NCBI RefSeq assembly: GCF_900143005.1
Contig: NZ_FRCS01000009.1
Location: forward strand, 283,510-347,509
Direction: 5' to 3'
Length of the DNA stretch: 64,000 nt
From: Cryptosporangium aurantiacum
Lineage (GTDB): Bacteria > Actinomycetota > Actinomycetes > Mycobacteriales > Cryptosporangiaceae
Shown: positions 33,249 through 41,340 of the stretch, piece by piece
How positions within the stretch are numbered: position 1 is the first letter of the stretch
How the letters are laid out: every line of letters begins with the position of its first letter
The notes under the pieces: model-generated
Databases searched by the model: none
The model's input: only the letters and a program-made list of their open reading frames with translations
What the model was told of the DNA's origin: nothing
Translations under genes and position numbers: made by a program

Positions 33249-34414
33249 GGGCGGGGCTCCTTCGGTAGACCGAGCACCCGCTCGGCGAGAATGTTCCGCT
33301 GGATCTCGTCCGAGCCGCCGTAGATCGTGTCGGCGCGGGAGAACAGGTACAAGGTCTGGGCGTCGTCGAGCTCGTACGGTGGTGCGACCGTCAGGCCGGA
33401 CGGACCCCGGACCTCCATCGCCAACTCCCCCAGCTCGCGGTGCCATCGGGCCCAGAGCAGCTTCTGCACCGACTCCGCGCCCGCGAGCGGTTCGCCGGTC
33501 AGCGTCCGCAGCGCGTGTGTGCGCAGCACCTCGAGGCCCAGCTTGGCCCGGGCGATCCGGTCGGCGATCAGCGGGTCGTCGAACGTTCCGTTCGACCGGG
33601 CGTCGGCCACGACCGCCGCCAGCTCCCGCGCGAACCCGATCTGCTGCCCGACCGTCGAGACCCCGCGTTCGAACCCGAGCGTCGCCATCGCGACCCGCCA
33701 CCCGTCGCCGGGTTCCCCCACGACGAGGTCCGCGCGCGTGCGCGCGCCGTCGAAATACACCTCGTTGAATTCGGACGTCCCGGTCAGCTGGCGAATCGGG
33801 CGAATGGTGACGCCGGGCTGGCGCAGCGGGACGAGCAGGTACGACAGCCCCGCGTGCCGTCGTGACCCCGGCTCGGTGCGCACCACCGCGAAACACCAGT
33901 CGGCGTGGTGCGCGAGCGACGTCCAGATCTTCTGTCCGTCGATCACCCACTCCTCGCCCTCGCGGCGGGCGCGGGTGCGGACGTTCGCCAGGTCGGAACC
34001 GGCGTCCGGCTCGGAGTAGCCCTGGCACCACAGCTCGGTGACGTCGACGATCGGCGGCAGGAACCGCGCTTTCTGCTCCGGCGTCCCGAGCGCGATCAGC
34101 GTCGGACCCAGGAGTTCCTCGCCGAGGTGATTGACGCGCGCGGGAGCGTTCGCGCGGGCGTACTCCTCGTGGAAGATCACCTGCTGGGAGAGGCTCAGCC
34201 CGCGGCCGCCGTGCTCGGCCGGCCAGCCCAGGCAGGTCCAGCCGGCGGCGGCGAGGTGGCGGTTCCAGGCGATCCGCTCGGGGTAGGCCTCGTGCTCCCG
34301 GCCGGGGCCGCCGAGCCCGCGCATCGCGCCGAACTCTCCGACGAGGTTGTCCGCGAGCCAGGTCCGAATCTCGGTGCGGAACTTTTCGTCTTCGGGAGAG
34401 TGGGTCAGGTCCAC
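33245..34414 (-). CDS. fadE30: FadE30-type acyl-CoA dehydrogenase
   Basis: A 389-residue acyl-CoA dehydrogenase. The GTG start has GGAGG upstream. Key fragments match Rv3560c: GLGGPGREHEA, HLGEELLGPTLIALGTPEQ, WCQGYSEPDAGSDLANV, GQKIWTSLAHHADWC, EFNEVYFDGARTRADLVVG and the end DTIYGGSDEIQRNILAERVLGLP. FadE30 dehydrogenates the propionyl side chain of HIP-CoA, the first beta-oxidation step. It is the first gene of the leftward fadE30-ipdF-fadA6 unit, about 50 bases from the KstR2-type palindrome. Confidence 0.95.
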   Translation of the reverse strand: MDLTHSPEDEKFRTEIRTWLADNLVGEFGAMRGLGGPGREHEAYPERIAWNRHLAAAGWTCLGWPAEHGGRGLSLSQQVIFHEEYARANAPARVNHLGEELLGPTLIALGTPEQKARFLPPIVDVTELWCQGYSEPDAGSDLANVRTRARREGEEWVIDGQKIWTSLAHHADWCFAVVRTEPGSRRHAGLSYLLVPLRQPGVTIRPIRQLTGTSEFNEVYFDGARTRADLVVGEPGDGWRVAMATLGFERGVSTVGQQIGFARELAAVVADARSNGTFDDPLIADRIARAKLGLEVLRTHALRTLTGEPLAGAESVQKLLWARWHRELGELAMEVRGPSGLTVAPPYELDDAQTLYLFSRADTIYGGSDEIQRNILAERVLGLPKEPRP

Positions 34415-34463
34415 CGGCTCCCTCCTCGTCGGCGAGCGGGGTGAGCGAGAAGAACCCTATCCC

Positions 34464-34477
34464 ACCAAGCACTTGGT
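34464..34477. promoter_or_regulatory. Perfect KstR2 operator between fadE30 and the echA-fadE31 unit
   Basis: ACCAAGCACTTGGT fits AnCAAGnnCTTGnT at every fixed position and is palindromic except for the central pair. It lies in the divergent gap and should control both directions. Confidence 0.9.
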
Positions 34478-34524
34478 TGGTAGCGTGCTGTGCATCCCCG
34501 GGATCGCGACGGAGGGCGTCCATC

Positions 34525-35595
34525 ATGACGACGTACGAACCGGCCATCGAGGACGGCGAACCGGTCGTCACCTACGAGGTGCGGGGGCCGGTCGCGCTGG
34601 TCACCGTCAACCGGCCGAAGTACATCAACGCCCAGAACTCGAAGGTCACCTACGCGCTCGACGCGGCGTTCACCCGCGCGGTCGACGACGACGCGGTGAA
34701 GGTGATCGTCCTGGCCGGCGCCGGGAAGCACTTCAGCGGCGGCCACGACATCGGGACGCCCGGCCGCGACATCGACGAGACGTTCGACCGCAAAGCCGTC
34801 ATCTGGTGGGACCACACCGACAAGGACGGCGTGGACTCGCGGTACGCGCGCGAGTCCGAGGTGTACCTGGGGATGTGCCGCCGGTGGCGGGAGATCCCGA
34901 AGCCGATGATCGCGATGGTGCAGGGCGCGTGCATCGCGGGCGGGCTCATGCTGGCGTGGTCGTGCGACTTCATCGTGGCGTCCGAGGACGCGTTCTTCAG
35001 CGACCCGGTCGTCCGGATGGGGATCCCGGGCGTGGAGTACTTCGCGCACCCGTGGGTGATGAACCCGCGCGCGGCGAAGGAGTTCCTGTACACCGGCGAC
35101 CGGTTCCCCGCGCAGCGGGCGCGGGAGCTCGGCATGGTGAACCACGTCGTGCCGCGTGCCGAGCTGGAGTCGACGGTGTTCGCGATGGCCGAGCGGATCG
35201 CGACGATGCCGAGGCTGGGGCTGGCGCTGACCAAGAAGGCCGTGAACCAGGCCGAGGACCTGCAGGGCATGCGGACCGGCATGGACTCGGTGTTCGGCCT
35301 GCATCACGCCGCGCACGCGCACAACGCCGAGGTGTCGAAGGACTCGCTCGCGGGGCTGGACGCCCGCGCGATGGCCCGCACCGGCAAGGCGGCGGCCGGC
35401 GAGGGCTCGGGCGTGTACGGCGCCGCGGCAGAAGCCGCCGGAGCCGCCGCCGCAGGCGCAGGCCCCGGTGCGGTCCCGGCCGCGGGCGCGGCCCCGGCCC
35501 CGGCCGCGGGCGCGGGCTCGGGCGGAACCGGCGCCTCCGCTGGCGTCAGCGCGTCCGGGGATGCTTCCGCGGCGCGGAGCGGGGGCCCGGCATGA
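34525..35595 (+). CDS. Additional crotonase-family enoyl-CoA hydratase with long Ala/Gly/Pro tail
   Basis: A 356-residue protein. The crotonase core covers about residues 1-280 (VNRPKYINAQNSKVTYALD, GAGKHFSGGHDIGTPGRD, QGACIAGGLMLAWSCDFIVA, GDRFPAQRARELGMVNHVVP). A tail of about 75 residues of Ala, Gly, Pro and Ser follows and is probably disordered. GGAGG lies 9 bases before the ATG. It lies directly behind the KstR2 palindrome and overlaps fadE31 (ATGA), so it belongs to the regulon. It is not EchA20, and it probably hydrates a CoA ester made by FadE30 or FadE31/32. No exact mycobacterial partner was recognised. Confidence 0.87.
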   Translation: MTTYEPAIEDGEPVVTYEVRGPVALVTVNRPKYINAQNSKVTYALDAAFTRAVDDDAVKVIVLAGAGKHFSGGHDIGTPGRDIDETFDRKAVIWWDHTDKDGVDSRYARESEVYLGMCRRWREIPKPMIAMVQGACIAGGLMLAWSCDFIVASEDAFFSDPVVRMGIPGVEYFAHPWVMNPRAAKEFLYTGDRFPAQRARELGMVNHVVPRAELESTVFAMAERIATMPRLGLALTKKAVNQAEDLQGMRTGMDSVFGLHHAAHAHNAEVSKDSLAGLDARAMARTGKAAAGEGSGVYGAAAEAAGAAAAGAGPGAVPAAGAAPAPAAGAGSGGTGASAGVSASGDASAARSGGPA

Positions 35596-36848
35596 CGTCG
35601 GCGCCGCAGGGCGGGCCGGTGTTCCTCGGGGATCCCGACGCGGTCGGCGACCCGGGCTACTTCGGCACGGCCGAATCCGACCTCGACGCGGGAGCCGGGC
35701 TCGAGTTCACCGACGCCGAAGACGCGTTCCGCGCCGAGGCTCGCGCGTGGCTCGCCGCACACCGCCCCGGACGGCTGCCGTCGATGGACACCCCCGAGGG
35801 AGCCGCCGCCCACCGCGCCTGGGAACACGAGCTCGCGGCCGCCCGCTGGTCGGTCGTGTCCTGGCCCGCCGCGTTCGGCGGACGCGATGCCTCGCTGGTC
35901 GAGTGGGTGATCTTCGAGGAGGAGTACTACCGGGCCGACGCACCGACCCGGATCTCCCAGAACGGCATCTCGCTCCTCGCCCCGATCGTGTTCACTTACG
36001 GAACCGCTGAGCAGCAGCAACGCATCCTCCCGCCGATGGCCGACGGCACCCACGTCTGGGCACAGGCCTGGTCCGAACCCGAGGCAGGCAGCGACCTCGC
36101 CGGCCTCACCAGCCGCGCGACCCGCGACGAGACCCGCGGCGGCTGGATCCTCAACGGGCAGAAGACGTGGAGCTCACGCGCGCCGTTCGCCGACTTCGGC
36201 TTCGGCCTGTTTCGCACGGATCCCGACACGGCTCGCCATCGCGGGCTCACGTACTTCCTGTTCCCGCTGGACGCCGACGGCGTCACGGTCCGGCCGATCC
36301 CCCAGCTCGACGGCGACCCCGGGTTCGCCGAGATCTTCTTCGCAGACGTGTTCGTTCCGGACTCCGACGTGCTCGGCGGCGTCGGCGACGGTTGGCGGGT
36401 GGCGATGAGCACCGCGGGCAACGAGCGCGGTCTCTCGTTACGCGCGCCCGGCCGGTTCCTCGCCGCCGCCGATCGCCTGCTCGGGCTCTGGCGCGAGCGC
36501 GGCGACACGGCGCCCCACCTGCGGGACCGGGTCGTGGACGCGTGGATCGGTGCGCAGGCCTACCGCGCGTACACCTGGGACACCGTCGACCGCCTGCGCG
36601 AGGGCGGCGAGGTTGGCGCGGCGGGCAGCGTCAACAAGTTGTTCTGGTCGCAGCTCGACGTCGACCTGCACGAGACCGCTCTGGACCTGCTCGGCCCGGA
36701 GCAGGAGCTCCGCGGGCCGTGGACCGACGACTACCTGTTCGCGCTCGCCGGACCGATCTACGCGGGCACGAACGAGATCCAGCGGACGATCGTCGCCGAG
36801 CGGGTGCTCGGGCTACCCCGGTCCGACGACCGGAAGGCCCGCTCATGA
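35592..36848 (+). CDS. fadE31: FadE31-type acyl-CoA dehydrogenase
   Basis: A 418-residue acyl-CoA dehydrogenase. ISQNGISLLAPIVFTYGT, WAQAWSEPEAGSDLAGL, LNGQKTWSSRAPFADF, GNERGLSLRAPGRFLAAADR and the end LAGPIYAGTNEIQRTIVAERVLGLP follow the Rv3562 pattern. An N-terminal Gly/Asp-rich extension of about 35 residues precedes the domain. FadE31 and FadE32 are reported to work as heteromeric alpha/beta dehydrogenases in ring C/D degradation. The start and stop both overlap neighbouring genes by 4 bases (ATGA), giving tight coupling to echA and fadE32. Confidence 0.92.
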   Translation: MTSAPQGGPVFLGDPDAVGDPGYFGTAESDLDAGAGLEFTDAEDAFRAEARAWLAAHRPGRLPSMDTPEGAAAHRAWEHELAAARWSVVSWPAAFGGRDASLVEWVIFEEEYYRADAPTRISQNGISLLAPIVFTYGTAEQQQRILPPMADGTHVWAQAWSEPEAGSDLAGLTSRATRDETRGGWILNGQKTWSSRAPFADFGFGLFRTDPDTARHRGLTYFLFPLDADGVTVRPIPQLDGDPGFAEIFFADVFVPDSDVLGGVGDGWRVAMSTAGNERGLSLRAPGRFLAAADRLLGLWRERGDTAPHLRDRVVDAWIGAQAYRAYTWDTVDRLREGGEVGAAGSVNKLFWSQLDVDLHETALDLLGPEQELRGPWTDDYLFALAGPIYAGTNEIQRTIVAERVLGLPRSDDRKARS

Positions 36849-37843
36849 GGTTCGCGCTCTCCGCCGAACAGCGGGCGTTCGCCGCCGCGCTGGACGCGTT
36901 GCTCGGCGCCGCCGACGTTCCCGGCGCCGTCCGTCGCTGGGCCGGCGGCGACCCGGCTGACGGCCTGCGCCTCTGGGGGCGCCTGGCCGAGCTGGGCGTC
37001 ACCGGGCTCCGGGTCCCCGAGGCGTGCGGCGGGGTCGGCGGCACGCCGGTGGACCTCGTCGTCGCCTGCGAGCGGCTGGGGTATCACGGCGTCCCCGGGC
37101 CGTACGTCGAGTCGCTCGCGGTGGCTCCGGCGCTGCTCACCGACACCGCGCTGCTCACCGACGTGGCGAAGGGCCTGTCCCGGATCAGCGTCGCCGCACC
37201 ACCGCACTCCCCCTACGCACTGGACGCCGACACCGCCACCCACGTGTTCATCGTGACCGGACGGACGGTAACCCGCGGCCGGGTGAGCCGCCCCGTCGAC
37301 TCCGTCGACCCGGCGCGGCGGCTGTCCGAGGTGTCGGCCGGTGAGGTCGTGGCGGACGTCGGGCTGGTGCGCCACGACCGGGCTCTGGACGCCGGCGCGC
37401 TCGCCACCGCGTCCTGGCTGGTCGGTGCCGGACAGCGGCTGCTGGACGACACCGTGGCGTACGTGTCCGCGCGTCGCCAGTTCGGGCGGGTCATCGGGGG
37501 GTATCAGGCGGTGCAGCACGCGCTCGCCGACGTCCGCGTGGGGTTGGACTTCGCGCGTCCGCTGGTGCTGGCCGCCGCCCGCGCGGCGGCGACGGCGGAG
37601 ACGGCGTCCGGCTCACTCGCGTCCGAAGCAGAGCGGAACCGGACCGTCTCGGCGGCCAAGGTCCTGGCCGCCGAGGCGGCGCATCGCGCCGCCCGCACCG
37701 CGCTGCAGCTGCACGGCGCGATCGGGTACACCCGCGAACTCGACCTGAGCCTGTGGATTCTGCGCGTCCGTGCGCTGATCAGCGCCTGGGGCACCCCGGC
37801 GTACCACCGTGGACGGGTCCTCGACGCGCTCACCGGGCGGTGA
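36845..37843 (+). CDS. fadE32: FadE32-type acyl-CoA dehydrogenase subunit
   Basis: A 332-residue shortened acyl-CoA dehydrogenase. The N-terminal helical domain (FALSAEQRAFAAALDALLG) leads into a reduced beta domain and a C-terminal domain with ARRQFGRVIGGYQAVQHALADV and LQLHGAIGYTRELDLSLW. The length and position match the partner subunits of heteromeric FadE pairs, with FadE31 immediately upstream. The start is coupled to the fadE31 stop (ATGA), and 3 bases separate it from fadE33. Role: desaturation of a late C/D-ring CoA thioester together with FadE31 or FadE33. Confidence 0.88.
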   Translation: MRFALSAEQRAFAAALDALLGAADVPGAVRRWAGGDPADGLRLWGRLAELGVTGLRVPEACGGVGGTPVDLVVACERLGYHGVPGPYVESLAVAPALLTDTALLTDVAKGLSRISVAAPPHSPYALDADTATHVFIVTGRTVTRGRVSRPVDSVDPARRLSEVSAGEVVADVGLVRHDRALDAGALATASWLVGAGQRLLDDTVAYVSARRQFGRVIGGYQAVQHALADVRVGLDFARPLVLAAARAAATAETASGSLASEAERNRTVSAAKVLAAEAAHRAARTALQLHGAIGYTRELDLSLWILRVRALISAWGTPAYHRGRVLDALTGR

Positions 37844-37846
37844 GGC

Positions 37847-38935
37847 GTGCGCTTCGACCTGGACGACGACCAGCGGGCGCTCGCCGACACCGTGGACAGC
37901 CTGGTGGCCCGGCGCGGCGATCTCCGGGCGGCGATCGAGGCGGGTTACGACACCGCGCTCTGGCGGACGCTCTGCGACCAGATCGGTGTGGCCGGGCTCG
38001 CGATCCCCGAGGAGTACGGTGGCGCGGGCTGTACGTACGTGGAGTCGCACGTCGTGCTGGAACGGCTCGGTGCCACGCTCACCCCGTCGCCGCTGCTGGG
38101 CTCGGCGGTGCTGACCGCGCAGGCGGTGCTGGCCGCCGCACCGCCCGCCGACCGCGAACGCCTGCTGCCCGACCTCGCCGCCGGCCGTTCGCTCGGCGCG
38201 CTGGCTTGGGCGGACGCCGCCGGACGGTGGCGCGCTGACGGCTCGGACGTGACCGCGCGCCCCACCGGCTCCGGCTGGACGCTCACCGGCACCGCGACGC
38301 TGGTCCTGGACGGCGCCGACGCCGACCTGCTGCTCGTCGTCGCGGGCACCCGTACCGGCGTCGGGCTGTTCGAGGTGTCGCCGGACGCGACCGGCGTCAC
38401 CCGGGACGTGACGCCCGCACTGGACCCCACGCTGCGGTTCGCCACGCTGACGTTCCGCGGTGCGCGGGCGAGCGCGCTGTCCACCGACGCCGCGCCCGCA
38501 CTGCGCCGGGTGCGGGACGTCGCGGCGATCGCGGTCACCGCGCTCCAGGTCGGCGCCGCCCAGCGCTGCCTGGACCTGACCGTGGCGCACCTGCGCGACC
38601 GGGTCCAGTTCGGACGGCCGCTCGGCTCGTTCCAGGCGCTCAAGCACCGGGTCGCGGACCTGTTCGTGGAGGTCGAGACCGCCCGGTCGATGTCCTGGGC
38701 CGCCGCGTGGGCAGCCGCGCACGATCCGGACGACCTGCCACTGCGCGCCGCGCTGGCGAAAGCCTGGTGTTCGGACGCGTTCACCCATGTCGCCGCCGAG
38801 ACGATCCAGCTACACGGCGGGATCGCGATCACCTGGGAACACGACGCCCACCTGTACTTCAAACGCGCGCACGCGACCGCCCAGCTGTTCGGCGCGGCCC
38901 GCGAGCACCGCCGTCGCCTGCTCGAGTACGTCTAG
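37847..38935 (+). CDS. fadE33: FadE33-type acyl-CoA dehydrogenase subunit
   Basis: A 362-residue acyl-CoA dehydrogenase starting at GTG 3 bases after the fadE32 stop. MRFDLDDDQRALADTVDSL opens the helical domain. GLAIPEEYGGAGCTYVESHVVLERLG, RVQFGRPLGSFQALKHRVADL and ETIQLHGGIAITWEHDAHLYFKRA follow, the last being the flavin/adenine-contact and C-terminal motifs. Order fadE31-32-33 equals that in mycobacteria. It presumably pairs with FadE32. ipdA begins 13 bases later, extending the operon. Confidence 0.9.
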   Translation: MRFDLDDDQRALADTVDSLVARRGDLRAAIEAGYDTALWRTLCDQIGVAGLAIPEEYGGAGCTYVESHVVLERLGATLTPSPLLGSAVLTAQAVLAAAPPADRERLLPDLAAGRSLGALAWADAAGRWRADGSDVTARPTGSGWTLTGTATLVLDGADADLLLVVAGTRTGVGLFEVSPDATGVTRDVTPALDPTLRFATLTFRGARASALSTDAAPALRRVRDVAAIAVTALQVGAAQRCLDLTVAHLRDRVQFGRPLGSFQALKHRVADLFVEVETARSMSWAAAWAAAHDPDDLPLRAALAKAWCSDAFTHVAAETIQLHGGIAITWEHDAHLYFKRAHATAQLFGAAREHRRRLLEYV

Positions 38936-38948
38936 CCACGGAGTATTG

Positions 38949-39815
38949 ATGGACAAAACCATGCAGCTCGCTGACCTGACGTCCCACGTCGAGTCGGGCA
39001 TGACGATCGGCATCGGCGGCTGGGGATCGCGCCGCAAGCCGATGGCGCTGGTGCGGCAACTGCTGCGCAGCGACGTCACCGACCTGACCGTGGTGTCGTT
39101 CGGCGGCCCGGACGTCGGGCTGCTCTGCGCCGCGGGCAAGGTGCGCCGGGTGATCTACGGGTTCGTATCGCTGGACAGCATCGCGCTCGACCCGCACTTC
39201 CGCGCCGCACGCGAACAGCACGGCCTGCCGGTCACCGAGTACGACGAGGGCATGTTCGTCGCGGCGCTGCGGGCCGGGGCGAGCCGGCTGTCGTTCCTGC
39301 CGACCCGGGCCGGCCTGGAGAGCGACGTCCTGACGCTCAACCCCGAGCTGCGCACGGTCGCGTCGCCCTACGACGACGAGGTGTACGTCGCCGTGCCCGG
39401 GATCCGGCTCGACGTCGCGCTGATCCACCTCAACCGTGGCGACGCGCACGGCAACGGCCAGTACCTCGGCCCCGACCCGTACTTCGACGACGTGTTCGCG
39501 ATGGCCGCCGACCGGTGCGTGCTGAGCGTCGAGAAAATCGTGGACACCACCGAGCTGACCGCTGCGGCTCCGCCGCAGTCGCTGCTCGTCAGCCGGATGT
39601 TCGTGCACGCGGTCGTCGAAGCGCCGAACGGCGCGCACTTCACCTCGTGCGTTCCGGACTATCCGCGGGACGAAGCCTTCCAAAAACGCTATGTGGACGC
39701 TGCGGGCAGCGGCGAATCGTGGCGGGCGTTCGAGGCGTCGTACCTGGCCGGGGACGAGGCGCAGTACCAGGAGGCGGTGCGCGCGCTGCGCGTGCCCGAG
39801 GAGGTGACGGTGTGA
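38949..39815 (+). CDS. ipdA: IpdA, subunit A of ring C hydrolase
   Basis: A 288-residue CoA-transferase-family alpha subunit. GGAG precedes the ATG by 5 bases. Typical blocks are SGMTIGIGGWGSRRKPMALVR, SFGGPDVGLLCAAGKVRRV and TEYDEGMFVAALRAGASRLSFLP, with acidic residues near 96-102 where the catalytic base of IpdAB lies. IpdAB (Rv3551/Rv3552) is not a transferase but hydrolytically opens steroid ring C of COCHEA-CoA. The gene overlaps ipdB (GTGA). Here it follows fadE33, whereas in mycobacteria it follows echA20. Confidence 0.92.
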   Translation: MDKTMQLADLTSHVESGMTIGIGGWGSRRKPMALVRQLLRSDVTDLTVVSFGGPDVGLLCAAGKVRRVIYGFVSLDSIALDPHFRAAREQHGLPVTEYDEGMFVAALRAGASRLSFLPTRAGLESDVLTLNPELRTVASPYDDEVYVAVPGIRLDVALIHLNRGDAHGNGQYLGPDPYFDDVFAMAADRCVLSVEKIVDTTELTAAAPPQSLLVSRMFVHAVVEAPNGAHFTSCVPDYPRDEAFQKRYVDAAGSGESWRAFEASYLAGDEAQYQEAVRALRVPEEVTV

Positions 39816-40576
39816 GCGTGCTCGCCGCGACCAGGGCCGAGGTGTGTGTCGTCGCGTGTTCGGACGCGTGGCGCGGTTCCGGGGAGGTGCTGGCGCACGC
39901 GGTCGGGACCGTACCGACGATCAGCGCGCGACTGGCCCGGCTGACGCACTCGCCGGATCTGGTGCTCTCCGACGGCGAGGCGTTCCTGATGAGTTCGCCG
40001 CCCCCGCTCGGTGGTACGGCTGCGGACGGTGGCACGGTGGAGGGCTGGCTGCCGTTCCGGAGCGTCTTCGACGTGCTGAACGCCGGGCGCAGGCACAGCA
40101 TGATGGGCGCGAGCCAGATCGACCGGTACGGCAACCAGAACATCTCCCGGATCGGCGACCCGCAGCGTCCGAAGCGGCAGCTGATCGGTGCCCGTGGAGC
40201 GCCGGGCAACACCGTCAACCATCGCACCGACTACTGGGTGGCCCGCCACTCGCCGCGGGTGTTCGTCGAGGCCGTCGACGTCGTCTGCGGCGTGGGAAAC
40301 GACCGCGCGCGAGCGCACCGGACCCGGTCGCTGCGGTTCCACGACCTCGGCGTCGTGCTCACGAACCTCGCGGTGCTCGGCTACGACGCCGAGGGACGGC
40401 TGGAGATCCGGACGCTGCACCCCGGCGTGCGGGTGGACGAGGTGCGGGCGCAGACCGGGTTCCCGCTGGCCGGGCCGGTCGACGGGGTGACCCGGGTGCC
40501 CACCGACGAGGAGCTGCACCTGATCCGCGAGGTGCTCGACCCGCGCGGGCTCCGTGACCGCGAGGTGCCGGGGTGA
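39812..40576 (+). CDS. ipdB: IpdB, subunit B of ring C hydrolase
   Basis: A 254-residue beta subunit. It starts at GTG in a GTGA overlap with ipdA. Family fragments include HSPDLVLSDGEAFLMSS, HSMMGASQIDRYGNQNISRIGD, LIGARGAPGNTVNHRTDYWV and the C-terminal DEELHLIREVLDP. The active site is formed at the IpdA/IpdB interface. It is the last gene of the rightward echA-fadE31-32-33-ipdAB unit; 76 bases without a gene separate it from convergent kstR2. Confidence 0.92.
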   Translation: MSVLAATRAEVCVVACSDAWRGSGEVLAHAVGTVPTISARLARLTHSPDLVLSDGEAFLMSSPPPLGGTAADGGTVEGWLPFRSVFDVLNAGRRHSMMGASQIDRYGNQNISRIGDPQRPKRQLIGARGAPGNTVNHRTDYWVARHSPRVFVEAVDVVCGVGNDRARAHRTRSLRFHDLGVVLTNLAVLGYDAEGRLEIRTLHPGVRVDEVRAQTGFPLAGPVDGVTRVPTDEELHLIREVLDPRGLRDREVPG

Positions 40577-40652
40577 AGCGCGCCCTCGCCCTCCGCGGGC
40601 CAGCCGCTCGGCACGGCGCGAGCGCGCGATCGGGCTGCGGGGCGGAGCATTG

Positions 40653-41282
40653 TCAGGCGCGGAGCAGGCCGCCGTAGAGCATCGTGAGGTACTGGTCGGC
40701 CAGCGTGCTGTGCGCGAGCTTGCCGTCCGGTTTGTACCAGCCGACCGCGCCCCAGACGCTGTCGCGGATGAACCGGTACACGACGCCGGGCTCCAGGTCG
40801 GCCCGGAAGTCGCCGGACTCCTGCCCGGCCGCCAGCACTCCCAGCCAGAGCCCGGTGATGTCCTGGCTGGTGCGGGCCACGAACGTGAAGTCCGGCAGGT
40901 GGGCCAGCAGCGCCGACTCGTTCTGGTAGAGCGCCACTGCGTGCGGCCGCTCGTGGATCGTCCCGAACGAGCAGCGGACCAGGCCCTCGAGAACCTGCCG
41001 CGGCGACTCTCCGCCCGCGACGATCTCCGCGAACGCCGCGTGGAGGCTGCCCATGAAGTCCCGCAGGATCTCGTCGAGCATCGCCTCTTTGGAGTCGAAG
41101 TGGTGGTAGAGGCTGCCGGACAGGATGCCGGCCGCGTCGCCGATGTCGCGGACGGTCGTCTGCGTGTAGCCCTTGGTCGCGAACAGTTCGGCGGCGATCG
41201 CGAGCAGCTCGCTGCGGCGGCCCTGCGCCTTGGGGGACGTGGCGCGGCGCTTCGAGCGCGGCACGGACTCCCGAGTGGCCAT
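40653..41282 (-). CDS. kstR2: KstR2, TetR-family repressor of ring C/D genes
   Basis: A 209-residue TetR regulator. The basic N-terminal arm (PRSKRRATSPKAQGRR) precedes a helix-turn-helix with TVRDIGDAAGILSGSLYHHF, close to mycobacterial KstR2 (Rv3557c). The ligand-binding half contains ALYQNESALLAHLPDF. KstR2 is relieved by HIP-CoA, the product of FadD3, encoded divergently 59 bases away. Three sites of the expected sequence occur in the cluster, and one lies in front of this gene, so it is autoregulated. Confidence 0.93.
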   Translation of the reverse strand: MATRESVPRSKRRATSPKAQGRRSELLAIAAELFATKGYTQTTVRDIGDAAGILSGSLYHHFDSKEAMLDEILRDFMGSLHAAFAEIVAGGESPRQVLEGLVRCSFGTIHERPHAVALYQNESALLAHLPDFTFVARTSQDITGLWLGVLAAGQESGDFRADLEPGVVYRFIRDSVWGAVGWYKPDGKLAHSTLADQYLTMLYGGLLRA

Positions 41283-41313
41283 CTCTCCCCCGATCGTTTC
41301 GTTCACCTTACCG

Positions 41314-41327
41314 AACAAGCATTTGCT
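41314..41327. promoter_or_regulatory. KstR2-type operator between kstR2 and fadD3
   Basis: AACAAGCATTTGCT fits AnCAAGnnCTTGnT at all fixed positions but one. It sits 14 bases before the fadD3 start and 32 bases before the kstR2 start, consistent with control of both. Confidence 0.85.
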
Positions 41328-41340
41328 CAGGGAGGCGACC

